The notes under the pieces: generated by a model
The model's input: only the letters and a program-made list of their open reading frames with translations
What the model was told of the DNA's origin: nothing
Databases searched by the model: none
Program-made: the position numbers and the translations under genes
Assembly: GCA_035939775.1 (NCBI GenBank)
Contig: DASZFO010000378.1
Location: 1 to 50,218 of the forward strand
Source: Pirellulales bacterium
GTDB lineage: Bacteria; Planctomycetota; Planctomycetia; Pirellulales; DATAWG01
DNA length: 50,218 nt
Direction of reading: 5' to 3'
Shown: one piece after another, positions 8,852 to 17,082 of the stretch
How the letters are laid out: each line of letters opens with the position of its first letter
Position numbering within the stretch: position 1 is the stretch's first letter

Positions 8852-9505
8852 TCAGGTGATTCCGCGTCGCCCGTCAGCGATTTCCCGCGCTTCACGGCAG
8901 CGATCCCGGATGTCGTTCCAGTCGCCGGCGGCAAGCGAGTCCTTCTTGGCGATCCAAGTGCCACCGACCGCGGCGACCATCGGGCAGGCCAGGTAGGCGG
9001 CGAGGCTGCCGGCGGTGACGCCGCCGGAGGGCATGAATTGGACGTCCGTGTGGCCATACGGTCCGGCGAGCACGTTCACGAGCGCCGGGCCGCCCAAGAG
9101 GGCCGCGGGAAATAGCTTGAGCCAGCGGCATCCGAGCGCCAAGCCACGCTCGATTTCGCTCGGCGTCGCCACGCCGGGGATGAACGGCAAGCCGATCCTC
9201 GCCGCTTCGGCGACCAATTCCGGGTTCAATCCCGGCGCCACTCCGAATCGAGCCCCGCATTTTTTTGCCGCGCGCAAATTGTCGATCGTCAGCACGGTCC
9301 CGGCGCCGACGAGCAGTTCCGGCCGCTCCTTGCTCAACCTGGCAATGACCTCGGCGGCGGCGGAGGTGCGAAACGTGATCTCGGCGACCGGCAACCCGCC
9401 CTCGATGAGCGCGTCGGCCAGCGGCAACGCCATATCGAGTCGTTCGACGGTCACCACCGGCACTACTCCGAATTGGGCAAGTGCGCGAAAAACATCGTCG
9501 GCCAT
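8852..9505 (-). CDS. eda: 2-dehydro-3-deoxyphosphogluconate / 4-hydroxy-2-oxoglutarate aldolase
   Basis: 217 residues, standard for KDPG/KHG aldolases. The start ATG at 9505 has AAGGAG 11 nt upstream; the frame runs on to 9703 but that extension is not family-like. Key elements are VPVVTV at the N-terminus, AEITFRT with the catalytic Glu, the phosphate-site GVATPSE, and CRWLKLFPA with the Schiff-base Lys, followed by PSGGV. It cleaves 2-keto-3-deoxy-6-phosphogluconate to pyruvate and glyceraldehyde-3-phosphate (Entner-Doudoroff or uronate catabolism). It acts in the cytoplasm. No edd or sugar kinase gene is adjacent. Confidence 0.93.
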   Translation of the reverse strand: MADDVFRALAQFGVVPVVTVERLDMALPLADALIEGGLPVAEITFRTSAAAEVIARLSKERPELLVGAGTVLTIDNLRAAKKCGARFGVAPGLNPELVAEAARIGLPFIPGVATPSEIERGLALGCRWLKLFPAALLGGPALVNVLAGPYGHTDVQFMPSGGVTAGSLAAYLACPMVAAVGGTWIAKKDSLAAGDWNDIRDRCREAREIADGRRGIT

Positions 9506-9565
9506 AGAGTGAATCGCTCCTTGGGGCGCGTAAACGGTCGTGCTGACACTTGATCGGCGTGCGGC

Positions 9566-9586
9566 GCCGACGCTGGCAGCGTCGGC
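9566..9586. repeat. palindromic element, copy 2 (GCCGACGCTG arms)
   Basis: Same 10-bp arms as 5159-5179 with the complementary central base, so it is the identical element in the other orientation. It lies about 60 nt upstream of the aldolase start. Confidence 0.85.
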
Positions 9587-9830
9587 CGCGAACAGACGGC
9601 GTGGGCATGTGAGTGCGGCGCCGACTGCGCGAATCCATTCTTGCGCAGCCCGCGCCCCTTGTCCATCGGCAGTGCTAGCGTCGACGAATGCGGCGAACCG
9701 CAACTCGACGAGTGCGGTTTATCAGGTAAACTCGTGCTGCTTCTCTTCGCCGCAGATCAGCCGCTCGCGCCGTGTCAAGATGCAAAATGTCAAACGCTCG
9801 CCGGCGCGGCGTTCACCAAAAAATCGCCCT

Positions 9831-9859
9831 TTGTCGGTTCCGCGGTTTTGGAATAAAAT
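9831..9859 (+). promoter_or_regulatory. sigma70-like promoter for DUF2617-like gene
   Basis: TTGTCG, a 17-nt spacer, then TAAAAT (9854-9859), about 65 nt before the GTG start at 9925. Confidence 0.45.
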
Positions 9860-9924
9860 CACCGTAGCATCATTCAGTTCCGAGATGTCATCGAACGTTC
9901 CGTTTTTATAAAGGGTCCCGCGCC

Positions 9925-10527
9925 GTGTTGTCCGTCCGACCCAAAGTTGCCGAGCTGGCGTTTCAAGTTTATGGTCGTCCGTTGCATCCGGAATTATTCG
10001 AGGTCCATAAATCGCGGACAGTCGAGCGCGGCGGTTACACGGCGTCGATCGCGATCACCAGCGCGGGCCACGTTGTCAGTTGGCGCTATCGCGGCTTGAC
10101 GCTCACCGAAGTGGCCGCCAGCGCTCATCATCCATTGCCGCAGAAGCGGCGGCTGCTCTCCTGTCGGCTCAAGGGGGAGCGGAGCGACGGCATCGATTGC
10201 CGCGGGGGCGCTCGTTATCAGATGAGCTTTCAACTCGAGACCGTCGATCCGCAAGTCTTCTGGACTTTTCAGGAGGAGTTGACGATCGACGCGCTGCAGC
10301 ACGGCATCCTGCACCGTTTTGATTCCAGCGGCCGGATGGCGATGGGAGCGCTCAGCTATATCAACATCGAGAGCCGCAGCCGCAGCCTGCTGGTCCAAGC
10401 CTTCCACACCTTCCCGGACGACTACGCGATCGTGAAGAGCCAATCGCGCTTCGAGGTTCCAAAGCTGCGGGCCGATGCGGAAGATCTAGCCGCCGAGCAT
10501 TGGGAAGGCCAAGCCAAGGACGAATGA
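9925..10527 (+). CDS. DUF2617-like conserved protein
   Basis: 200 residues from a GTG start. I recognise the general pattern of the DUF2617 family (SVRPKVAELAFQVYGRPLHPELFE, LTEVAASAHHPLPQKRRLLS, YQMSFQLE, LVQAFHTFPDDYAIVKSQS). There are no signal peptide, membrane segments or catalytic motifs. The function is not known to me. It is a single-gene unit with its own promoter, convergent with an alpha/beta hydrolase. Confidence 0.65.
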   Translation: MLSVRPKVAELAFQVYGRPLHPELFEVHKSRTVERGGYTASIAITSAGHVVSWRYRGLTLTEVAASAHHPLPQKRRLLSCRLKGERSDGIDCRGGARYQMSFQLETVDPQVFWTFQEELTIDALQHGILHRFDSSGRMAMGALSYINIESRSRSLLVQAFHTFPDDYAIVKSQSRFEVPKLRADAEDLAAEHWEGQAKDE

Positions 10528-10541
10528 CGAAGGCGTAGCCG

Positions 10542-10638
10542 TAGGGTGCGTCAAGGCTTTGCGCAGACGCGCCGGACGACATGTAGATTCGGCACTGCGG
10601 CGGGTTCTGGTGCGTCAGCGCGGACTTGACGCACCCTA
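10542..10638. repeat. inverted-repeat element with TAGGGTGCGTCAAG arms
   Basis: Arms TAGGGTGCGTCAAG (10542-10555) and CTTGACGCACCCTA (10625-10638) are perfect over 14 bp and enclose 69 nt. The element fills most of the convergent gap between the DUF2617-like and hydrolase genes. It lacks a T-run and resembles a small mobile or REP-like element. Confidence 0.75.
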
Positions 10639-10647
10639 TGCCAATCG

Positions 10648-11478
10648 TCATTCGTGCTGCGACACTCTCTCCAGGAACCGGCCCAGCGCATCATTAAACG
10701 CGCGCGGCTCCTCCAGCGGGCTCATGTGGCCGGCGTTGCGGATCACCGCCAATTCCGCGCCGGGGATTCGCTCGGCAATGCCGCGCATTTCCGCTACGGG
10801 CGAGATCGAATCGTGCTCGCCGACGACCACCAGCGTCGGCACGTCGATGCCGGCGAGCATTTCGGTCGCGTCGGGCCGCGTGGCCATTCCATGGAGCGCG
10901 GCGGCGATTCCGGCGGGCGGATTGCCGAGGATCGCGGCCCGCGTTTGCTCGATCGCCTGCGGATGATCGCGCTGGCTTTCCGGGCCGAACAGCTTTGGCA
11001 ACATGGCATCGGCCGCGGCCTTGGCGCCTTCCGCCAGCACGCGTGCAGCCAACTCGGCGCGGCCCGCCTTGGCTTGCGGAGTATCGCCGACCGCTCGCGT
11101 ATCGCAAACGACGAGCCCGTCCAACCGATCCGCACATTTCTGCCAAAACTGCCAGGCGACATAGCCTCCCATCGATAGCCCGCAATAAACGATACTGTCT
11201 CGAATTCCGAGTCGATCGAGCAGCACGGCCAAGTCGTCGGCGTAGCGCCGCATGGTGATTTCGCCGCTGCATTCACCACTGCCTAGACCCCTGCCTGGTC
11301 CGCTTGCGCCGAAGCCGCGCAAATCAGGAGCCAGCACGCGATAGCGCTGCGAGAATTCGTCGATCTGCGCCCGCCACATCGAGTGGTCGAGCGGAAATCC
11401 GTGGACCAACAAGAGCACCGGCCCCACGCCGCGATCTTCAACTGCCAAGTCGACATCGCCGAGAGAGATGGTTTGCAT
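10648..11478 (-). CDS. alpha/beta hydrolase
   Basis: 276 residues. LLLVHGFPLDHSMW is the oxyanion-hole HG motif, VLAPDLRGFGAS the next strand, and YCGLSMGGYVAW the nucleophile elbow (Ser near residue 101). VVVGEHDSISPV carries the acid and RNAGHMSPLEEP the His, so the triad is complete. It resembles enol-lactonase/esterase-type hydrolases; the substrate is not decidable. It is cytoplasmic, with no signal peptide. It starts 4 nt after the upstream TPR gene and belongs to a pyrE-TPR-hydrolase operon. Confidence 0.85.
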   Translation of the reverse strand: MQTISLGDVDLAVEDRGVGPVLLLVHGFPLDHSMWRAQIDEFSQRYRVLAPDLRGFGASGPGRGLGSGECSGEITMRRYADDLAVLLDRLGIRDSIVYCGLSMGGYVAWQFWQKCADRLDGLVVCDTRAVGDTPQAKAGRAELAARVLAEGAKAAADAMLPKLFGPESQRDHPQAIEQTRAAILGNPPAGIAAALHGMATRPDATEMLAGIDVPTLVVVGEHDSISPVAEMRGIAERIPGAELAVIRNAGHMSPLEEPRAFNDALGRFLERVSQHE

Positions 11479-11482
11479 TGGC

Positions 11483-13294
11483 CTACTTTCGCTGCTTCGA
11501 GGCGGCGAGCGATTTGCGATAGTCGTCCAGGGCGCGGCGAATTTGCAGAGAATAGGGATCGAGTTCCGCCGCGCGCGTCTGATACGTCACCGCATTCTCG
11601 AAATCCTTCTTCGCGGCGTAGCAATGGGCCAGCGTGTCGAGCAGCCCCCCCTCGTCGGGCCTCAATTCGACGGCCTTGTGCGCGTATTCGAGCGCCTGAT
11701 CCAGGTCTCCTTCCGTATTGGCCACGAGCCACGCATACTCGTTGTAGACCGAGTATTGGTCGGGATCGTCGTTCAGTTCGACTCGAAACTGCGCGGCGGC
11801 GGCGCGAATCAGGTCGAGATTCTGCTTGCGGGCTTGCTCGTCTTGGCCCGGCAAATGGTAGATCGCAATGAGCACGTCGGCATCGTTCGGATCGGAAGCA
11901 ATCGCCAATCTGAGTTGCTCGATTTGATGGGCGCGATCCTTCTTCGACTCGAATTGGCAGGCGTAGAAGTAATACATCCGCGAACGGATTGACTTCGGCG
12001 GGTGGCGCAGTTGCGAGGCCAGCTTCGTGTCCAAATCGCTGCTCTTGGCCACTGCGTCGACCAATCCTTGCAACACCTCGGCGGCCTCTTGCTCGCGCTC
12101 CTGGTCGTGCAAGATTTCGGAGAGCACCAATCGCGACTCGATCACTTCATCCGAATCCTGTTTGCCGCGGCTAATGACGTGGCGGAACTCGCGCTCGCAC
12201 CACGGCCTCATCCCATTGGCCTCCAACCACCCCGCGACCGCCAAGCGCGGCTTGAGATCGTCGGCGTTCGCGCTGAGGTTGGCGCTGAGTTGAAACGCCC
12301 GCAGGGCGAACTGCTCGGCGAGTTCGTCGTTTCCCTCGGCCTTGCGGGCCTGAGCGAGCGTGTAAAGCAGCTTCGGATTGCCGGCGAATGTGCGGTCGAA
12401 CCGCCTGGCCACGTCATCCACTACGCTCCAGGCCTTATTCTTGATCAACCACTCGACGAACTCGATGAGCGCCTCGGCGTCGTCATTCTGGCGATCGATC
12501 ATTTTCCGCATGACGTCCAGCGCTCGATCGAAGTGCTTCTGCTTAAGCAGCATCTCGGCCTGCTGCCGCAGCAAGAAAGTCTGGATTCTAGTCTCATCAT
12601 CCGGCGCATTGGGTTCGACAACGGCCAGCTCATGATTTACGAGCTGTTCCCATTGAGCGAGCGCGGCTTCCGGCTCGGCCCGGAATTGCGCGTAGGCCAG
12701 CAGCCATTTAGACGCCGGCCTGTCGCTCCCCTTGAGACTGCTCGTAATGATGCTCGCCCGTCGCGGCCAGTGCGCAGCCTCGGGCTCGGGCTGGCGGAGG
12801 ACCAGGATCGCTCCTTGCTTGGAGAGCAAGGGCGAACGCTCGAACCGGATCAGGCGGCACAGCGGCTCGAGCCCCACGTCGCGCGGCGATTCCGCAAGTT
12901 GCTGCATCCGTTGCCAGCGGGCGTCGTCCGGCTGGTCGTCGTAGTCCTTCAACAGCTCTTTGACTTGCGGCGAGTCGCTGTCGTGGACCCAATCGATGCG
13001 GATCAAGCGGACCAGATAAGCGGCCCGCGACGCGATTTCGACATCGTCGTTTTGCTCAGCGGCAACCAGTTGATCGAACGCTTCGGCCCCGAGCCGGGCC
13101 AATTCCTCCTGGGCCTGCTGGCGGACTGAGTATTGTTCATCCCCGAGCTGCCGAATCAAGATCGAAATTCGACCGCCGGCCGGGTCCGCGACCGTCTTGG
13201 CATGCCCGGCGGCCAGAGCGACGCCGGCCAGCGCAAGACAGATTGATGCAGCTACCGACGGCAGTTCGCAGCGAAACAAGGACCGCGCGATCAT
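11483..13294 (-). CDS. exported TPR-repeat protein
   Basis: 603 residues. An N-terminal signal peptide (MIARSLFRCELPSVAASICLALAGVA) is followed by a HEAT-like segment (ILIRQLGDEQYSVRQQAQEELARLG). The long remainder is rich in helical pairs of TPR type, clearest near the C-terminus: YAWLVANTEGDLDQALEYAHKAVELRP then LLDTLAHCYAAKKDFENAVTYQTRAAELDP. Such proteins are protein-interaction scaffolds, here probably periplasmic or envelope-associated. It lies between pyrE and the hydrolase, all on the minus strand with short gaps. The partner is unknown. Confidence 0.8.
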   Translation of the reverse strand: MIARSLFRCELPSVAASICLALAGVALAAGHAKTVADPAGGRISILIRQLGDEQYSVRQQAQEELARLGAEAFDQLVAAEQNDDVEIASRAAYLVRLIRIDWVHDSDSPQVKELLKDYDDQPDDARWQRMQQLAESPRDVGLEPLCRLIRFERSPLLSKQGAILVLRQPEPEAAHWPRRASIITSSLKGSDRPASKWLLAYAQFRAEPEAALAQWEQLVNHELAVVEPNAPDDETRIQTFLLRQQAEMLLKQKHFDRALDVMRKMIDRQNDDAEALIEFVEWLIKNKAWSVVDDVARRFDRTFAGNPKLLYTLAQARKAEGNDELAEQFALRAFQLSANLSANADDLKPRLAVAGWLEANGMRPWCEREFRHVISRGKQDSDEVIESRLVLSEILHDQEREQEAAEVLQGLVDAVAKSSDLDTKLASQLRHPPKSIRSRMYYFYACQFESKKDRAHQIEQLRLAIASDPNDADVLIAIYHLPGQDEQARKQNLDLIRAAAAQFRVELNDDPDQYSVYNEYAWLVANTEGDLDQALEYAHKAVELRPDEGGLLDTLAHCYAAKKDFENAVTYQTRAAELDPYSLQIRRALDDYRKSLAASKQRK

Positions 13295-13377
13295 ATTTCC
13301 AGCCTCATTTCATGATGGCGGGACGGCATCTCCAAGCATACTACGGGCGAGGCGCGGCGGGCAAGTTCGAGCTGCGC

Positions 13378-13938
13378 TCACCCCTGCGGAGGCTCAATAC
13401 CGAAATCGCGGACCGTCAGCAAGCTCGATAGTTTGTACCCTCGAGCGGCAAACGCCTCGCGGCCCCCTTCGAGCCGATCGATCACGACCACCACACCGGC
13501 CACAACGAGGCCGAATTCTTCGACCCGCGCGATCGCCTCGAGCGACGAGCCGCCCGTCGTCACGACGTCCTCGACGACCACGACGCGCTGCCCCGGCAGC
13601 ACAGGGCCTTCAACGAACCGGTTCGTCCCGTGCCCTTTGGCTTCCTTCCGCACCAGGAATCCAGTCATTTGCTGACCGCGGACGCCGGCCATCGTGATCA
13701 CCGCGGCCGTGATCGGATCGGCTCCGATCGACATGCCGCCGACGGCGTCCGGCAGCGGCAGATTGTCTGCCAACAGGTCGAGAATCCCATCGGCCACGAG
13801 CTTCGCTCCGAACGAATCGAGCGTCACCTGCTTCCCATCGAGATAGTAATTGGCCTTCTTTCCGGAGGCGAGAGTGAAATCGCCGAATTTCAGCGCCCGC
13901 TCGCGGACCAGCTCGATCAAAGTGCGTTTGTCGTACAC
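13378..13938 (-). CDS. pyrE: orotate phosphoribosyltransferase
   Basis: 186 residues from the GTG at 13938, where the family N-terminus begins (VYDKRTLIELVRERALKFGDFTLASGKK). The frame opens at a TTG at 13974, which would add 12 unlikely residues. VVVVEDVVTTGGSS is the 13-residue PRPP-binding motif with the two acidic residues. LDGKQVTLD and RKEAKGHGTNR are the orotate/PRPP loop regions. It transfers phosphoribose from PRPP to orotate to give OMP in pyrimidine synthesis. It heads the minus-strand unit with the TPR and hydrolase genes. Confidence 0.93.
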   Translation of the reverse strand: MYDKRTLIELVRERALKFGDFTLASGKKANYYLDGKQVTLDSFGAKLVADGILDLLADNLPLPDAVGGMSIGADPITAAVITMAGVRGQQMTGFLVRKEAKGHGTNRFVEGPVLPGQRVVVVEDVVTTGGSSLEAIARVEEFGLVVAGVVVVIDRLEGGREAFAARGYKLSSLLTVRDFGIEPPQG

Positions 13939-14028
13939 GGCAGCAACGATAGGGAACCAGTCAAGAAAGAGCAATTGGGCAGTGCAAGAAGTATAGCGGC
14001 AATTTGCCGCCGGCCGCTAGCCGCAACG

Positions 14029-14234
14029 GTTTCAACCGCCAAGACGCCAAGCACGCCAAGAGGACGAGGCGATTGATCCGCAGATTACGCAGATTTCGCA
14101 ATCAGGCAAGTCACGTCGTTGCTTGACATTTTTTGCGAGTCGCGGTTCTCCGCAATCCGAAAGAATCCGTGCGAATCTGTGTAATCTGTGGATCACCTCT
14201 TCTTGGCGTCCTTGGCGTCTCGCCGGTTTGAAAA
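14029..14234. repeat. large imperfect palindrome built of CGCCAAGA and ATTACGCAG units
   Basis: The left arm (14029-14099) reads TTTCAACCGCCAAGACGCC, then CAAGCACGCCAAGAGG, then GATCCGCAGATTACGCAGAT. The right arm (14171-14234) is its approximate reverse complement, with GCGAATCTGTGTAATCTG and then TTGGCGTCCTTGGCGTC. Arms of about 65-70 bp enclose about 70 bp. It lies between the divergent pyrE and transporter genes. A lone half-copy occurs at 34135-34160. Short frames through it encode nothing recognisable. Confidence 0.85.
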
Positions 14235-14409
14235 GATCGGCCACGGATTGCCGCGATGGCTAACTTTCCGCAGTTTGGCTTTTCTGCCGGCTCGAACGAG
14301 GGTGACGGCCAGGAATAGACGATAGAGAAGGAGGGTGCCTCGAGCGCCATCTTAGCGTGCAGCCTTCGAATAGGTTTTCCTCCGCCGTCGTCACTCCGAA
14401 CGTCGCCGT

Positions 14410-16908
14410 ATGAAAAACACTTTTTTCTCGCGCAATGCCCTCAAGCTGCTGATGCTGGTGACGTTTCTGTTGCCCGTTATCTTGTTGGGGGCGAAAATCA
14501 CGCTTCGCGGCAATCGCAACGACGTCAAGGAATGGCTCCCCGCCTCCTATCGCGAGACCGACGAATACAAGTGGTTTCAGAAGAATTTCACGAATGAAAC
14601 ATTCGTGCTCATAAGCTGGGACGGCTGCACTCTGGACGACGAACGGCTGAAGATTCTCACGGCCAAGCTCATGCCCGATCCGGCCTTGGGAATCGTCGAG
14701 AAGGGGCCCAAGCTGTTCTCGAAGCTCACCAGCGGCCCGAGCGCCATCGAGCAGATGACGTCGCCGCCGCTGAACCTCGGCGAGGCGGAAGCCACCTCGC
14801 GGCTCCGCGGCTCGATCATCGGCTCAGATCCGAAGCTGAACAACACCTGCGCGATCCTCACGCTCTCGCCCGCCGGCAAGGAACTGCCGCGCAAGGCCGT
14901 CGAAAGAATCTACAACGCGGCCCTCGAGTCGGGAGTGCCGAAGCAAGCGATCCACATGGGCGGCCCGCCCGTCGACAACGTCGCCTTGGACAAAGAAGGA
15001 GAGCGGATGCTGCTGCTCCTCGCCGGGCTGTCGGGGGCGATCGGCCTCGGGCTGTCGTGGTGGTTCATGCAAAACAAACGGCTCACGGCGATCGTCATCG
15101 CCACCAGCGTCTATAGCGCGGCGATCAGCCTGGCAATCGTCACCTTCACTGGCAACACCATGGACTCGATCCTCCTGAACATGCCCTCGATCGTCTATAC
15201 GATGGGGATGTCCGGGGCGATTCACATCATCAACTATTGGCGGCACAACGCCGCCAAATACGGCATGGAAGGGGCCGCCAGCCGGGGCCTCAAGATGGCG
15301 TGGCTCCCCTGCATGCTCTCCGCCGGCACGGCGGCGCTGGGGCTCGTCTCGCTGTGCACCAGCGAACTCACTCCGATCGATAAGTTCGGGCTCTACGCGG
15401 CGCTCGGCGTGATGAGCACGCTCGCGCTGCTTTATGTCTATGTCCCCTCGGCATTGACGCTGTGGGGACCGAAGATCGAGCGGATCGATCCCGATCGCGA
15501 AATCGTGCTCACTGAAAGCCAGCAGAACCACCGTCGCCGCATGCGCTGGATCGCCGACAAGATCTCGGGGCATCAAGCGGCCATTTGGGCGTTCTTCCTG
15601 CTTTCAATGGTCGTGGTCGGCTTCGGGCTGACGCGCGTCACCACGTCGGTCAACTTGATGGCCCTCTTCTCCAAGGATTCGGAGATCGTCAAGTCGTATG
15701 CCTGGCTCGAGCACCATCTCGGTCCGCTCGTTCCCATGGAAATCGTCCTGCGGTTGGATGAGAAAGACTGCAAGCTCAGTTTCCTCGAGCGGATGGAATT
15801 GGTCCAGCGGATCCAAAAGAGGGTCGAGACGCTCAAGGATGTCGGCAGCTCGCTTTCTGCCGTGACCTTCGCGATCGACATCGGTCCGCCCAAGGGCGGC
15901 AACAAAATGGCCGGCGCCGGCTCGCGGCTCTTCGGCGGCGCGCGTACGTACCGCTCCGTGCTCAATAAACGGCTCAGCGAGCATCGCGATGAGTTCCTCA
16001 AGGGGGATTATCTCGCCGAGGACGACGGGCAAGAGTTGTGGCGGATCAATGTGCGCGTGGCGGCGCTTAAGAACGTCGATTACGGCGCGTTTGTCGAAGA
16101 TATCAAGCACGTTGTCGAGCCGATCATCGCCGCCGAGCACGAGAAGGGCGTGGAAGGCATCGCGGGCGTCACGTACACCGGGTTGACGCCGCTCGTCTAT
16201 AAGGCACAACACTCGCTCCTTTCCGGATTGGTCGAGAGCTTCTGCTGGGCGTTCGTGATGATCGCCGTGGTGATGGCGCTCAACTTCCGCAGCGTGAGCG
16301 CCGGATTGCTCACCATGATCCCCACGGTCTGGCCGGTGGCGATCGTTTTTGGATCGCTCGGCTGGCTGGGGATTCCCATCGACATCGGCACGATGATGAC
16401 GGCCGGAGTGGCGATGGGTGTTTGCGTGGACGACACGGTGCATTATGGCACCTGGTTCCGCCGCGCGCTGCGAATGGGCATGAACCGGATCGAAGCCACC
16501 CGCTTCGCCTACGAGCATGCGGCCGCCGCCATGTACCAGAGCAATTTCGTCGTGGGCTTCGGGCTGGCGGCCTTCGGGATCAGCGCGTTCATGCCCACCC
16601 GGCGATTCGGTCTGTTGATGCTGACGCTGCTGATGTTCGGCCTGATGGCCGACTTGGTCCTCACGCCCGCGATTCTCGCCGGTCCGCTCGGCCGGTTCTT
16701 CTCGAAATGGTGGCTCAAGCCAAAGGCACTGGAGGAGCCGGTGGCCATGCCCGCCGATTCCCGGCAAGACGCGGCCCCAGCGTCGATCCCAGCCCCGCAC
16801 CTTCCGATGGTCCCCGAGCCAAAGATTCTTCCACTCGCCACGGCCCCGCGCCGCCGCGACCACGGCGCCGCCAGCGGCGGATCGGCCGGGCTCGGCGGCA
16901 GGAAGTAA
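14410..16908 (+). CDS. MMPL/RND-family transporter
   Basis: 832 residues. TM1 is at about residues 8-28 (LKLLMLVTFLLPVILLGAKI), followed by a large periplasmic domain to about 195 and five further helices to about 350. The second half repeats this: a helix near 395-415, a periplasmic loop, then helices from about 610 to 765. The SSD-like helices contain GMSGAIHIINYWRH in repeat 1 and GVAMGVCVDDTVHYGTWF in repeat 2, the latter with the paired acidic residues expected in proton relay. The architecture is that of MMPL/RND exporters (HpnN-like lipid or hydrophobic cargo). Its C-terminal tail is Pro/Ala-rich and cytoplasmic. It is transcribed alone, and the cargo is unknown. Confidence 0.88.
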   Translation: MKNTFFSRNALKLLMLVTFLLPVILLGAKITLRGNRNDVKEWLPASYRETDEYKWFQKNFTNETFVLISWDGCTLDDERLKILTAKLMPDPALGIVEKGPKLFSKLTSGPSAIEQMTSPPLNLGEAEATSRLRGSIIGSDPKLNNTCAILTLSPAGKELPRKAVERIYNAALESGVPKQAIHMGGPPVDNVALDKEGERMLLLLAGLSGAIGLGLSWWFMQNKRLTAIVIATSVYSAAISLAIVTFTGNTMDSILLNMPSIVYTMGMSGAIHIINYWRHNAAKYGMEGAASRGLKMAWLPCMLSAGTAALGLVSLCTSELTPIDKFGLYAALGVMSTLALLYVYVPSALTLWGPKIERIDPDREIVLTESQQNHRRRMRWIADKISGHQAAIWAFFLLSMVVVGFGLTRVTTSVNLMALFSKDSEIVKSYAWLEHHLGPLVPMEIVLRLDEKDCKLSFLERMELVQRIQKRVETLKDVGSSLSAVTFAIDIGPPKGGNKMAGAGSRLFGGARTYRSVLNKRLSEHRDEFLKGDYLAEDDGQELWRINVRVAALKNVDYGAFVEDIKHVVEPIIAAEHEKGVEGIAGVTYTGLTPLVYKAQHSLLSGLVESFCWAFVMIAVVMALNFRSVSAGLLTMIPTVWPVAIVFGSLGWLGIPIDIGTMMTAGVAMGVCVDDTVHYGTWFRRALRMGMNRIEATRFAYEHAAAAMYQSNFVVGFGLAAFGISAFMPTRRFGLLMLTLLMFGLMADLVLTPAILAGPLGRFFSKWWLKPKALEEPVAMPADSRQDAAPASIPAPHLPMVPEPKILPLATAPRRRDHGAASGGSAGLGGRK

Positions 16909-16965
16909 ACAGTCACAAACATCTTCTAAATGACGAGTCGAACTTCAAAACTGTATTGACACGTT

Positions 16966-17045
16966 GGGTGTCATGCCCACGGCTCGGCGTGGTCATGAGC
17001 CGCAATGAGGCACGGCCACTCAGGGCAGTGGCCATCATGGCACCC
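16966..17045. repeat. double-hairpin repeat element
   Basis: Outer ends GGGTGTCATG and CATGGCACCC are near-complementary. Inside are two hairpins: CATGCCCAC with GTGGTCATG (16973-16998), and GGCCACT with AGTGGCC (17014-17033). It lies between the ends of the transporter and the minus-strand hydrolase. There is no T-run, so I class it as a dispersed palindromic element. Confidence 0.7.
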
Positions 17046-17082
17046 ATCAATTCAGCGCTGAAGCTTCACGCATCGTGTTCCA

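Larger units (their letters stand above)
9506..9924. other. divergent intergenic region upstream of aldolase and DUF2617-like gene
   Basis: 419 bp. It holds palindrome copy 2 at 9566-9586 and a sigma70-like promoter at 9831-9859 reading toward the DUF2617-like gene. A CCGCAACTCGACGAGTGCGG dyad lies near 9706-9725. Frames through here are the aldolase's spurious N-terminal extension. Confidence 0.6.

Noticed and set aside
14032-14350. Short minus-strand frames (70 and 79 codons) across the large palindrome
   Set aside because: They translate the repeat itself and have no independent support.
15604-16863. 419-codon minus-strand frame opposite the MMPL transporter
   Set aside because: Composition is random for a protein and the transporter's membrane pattern is unmistakable on the plus strand.
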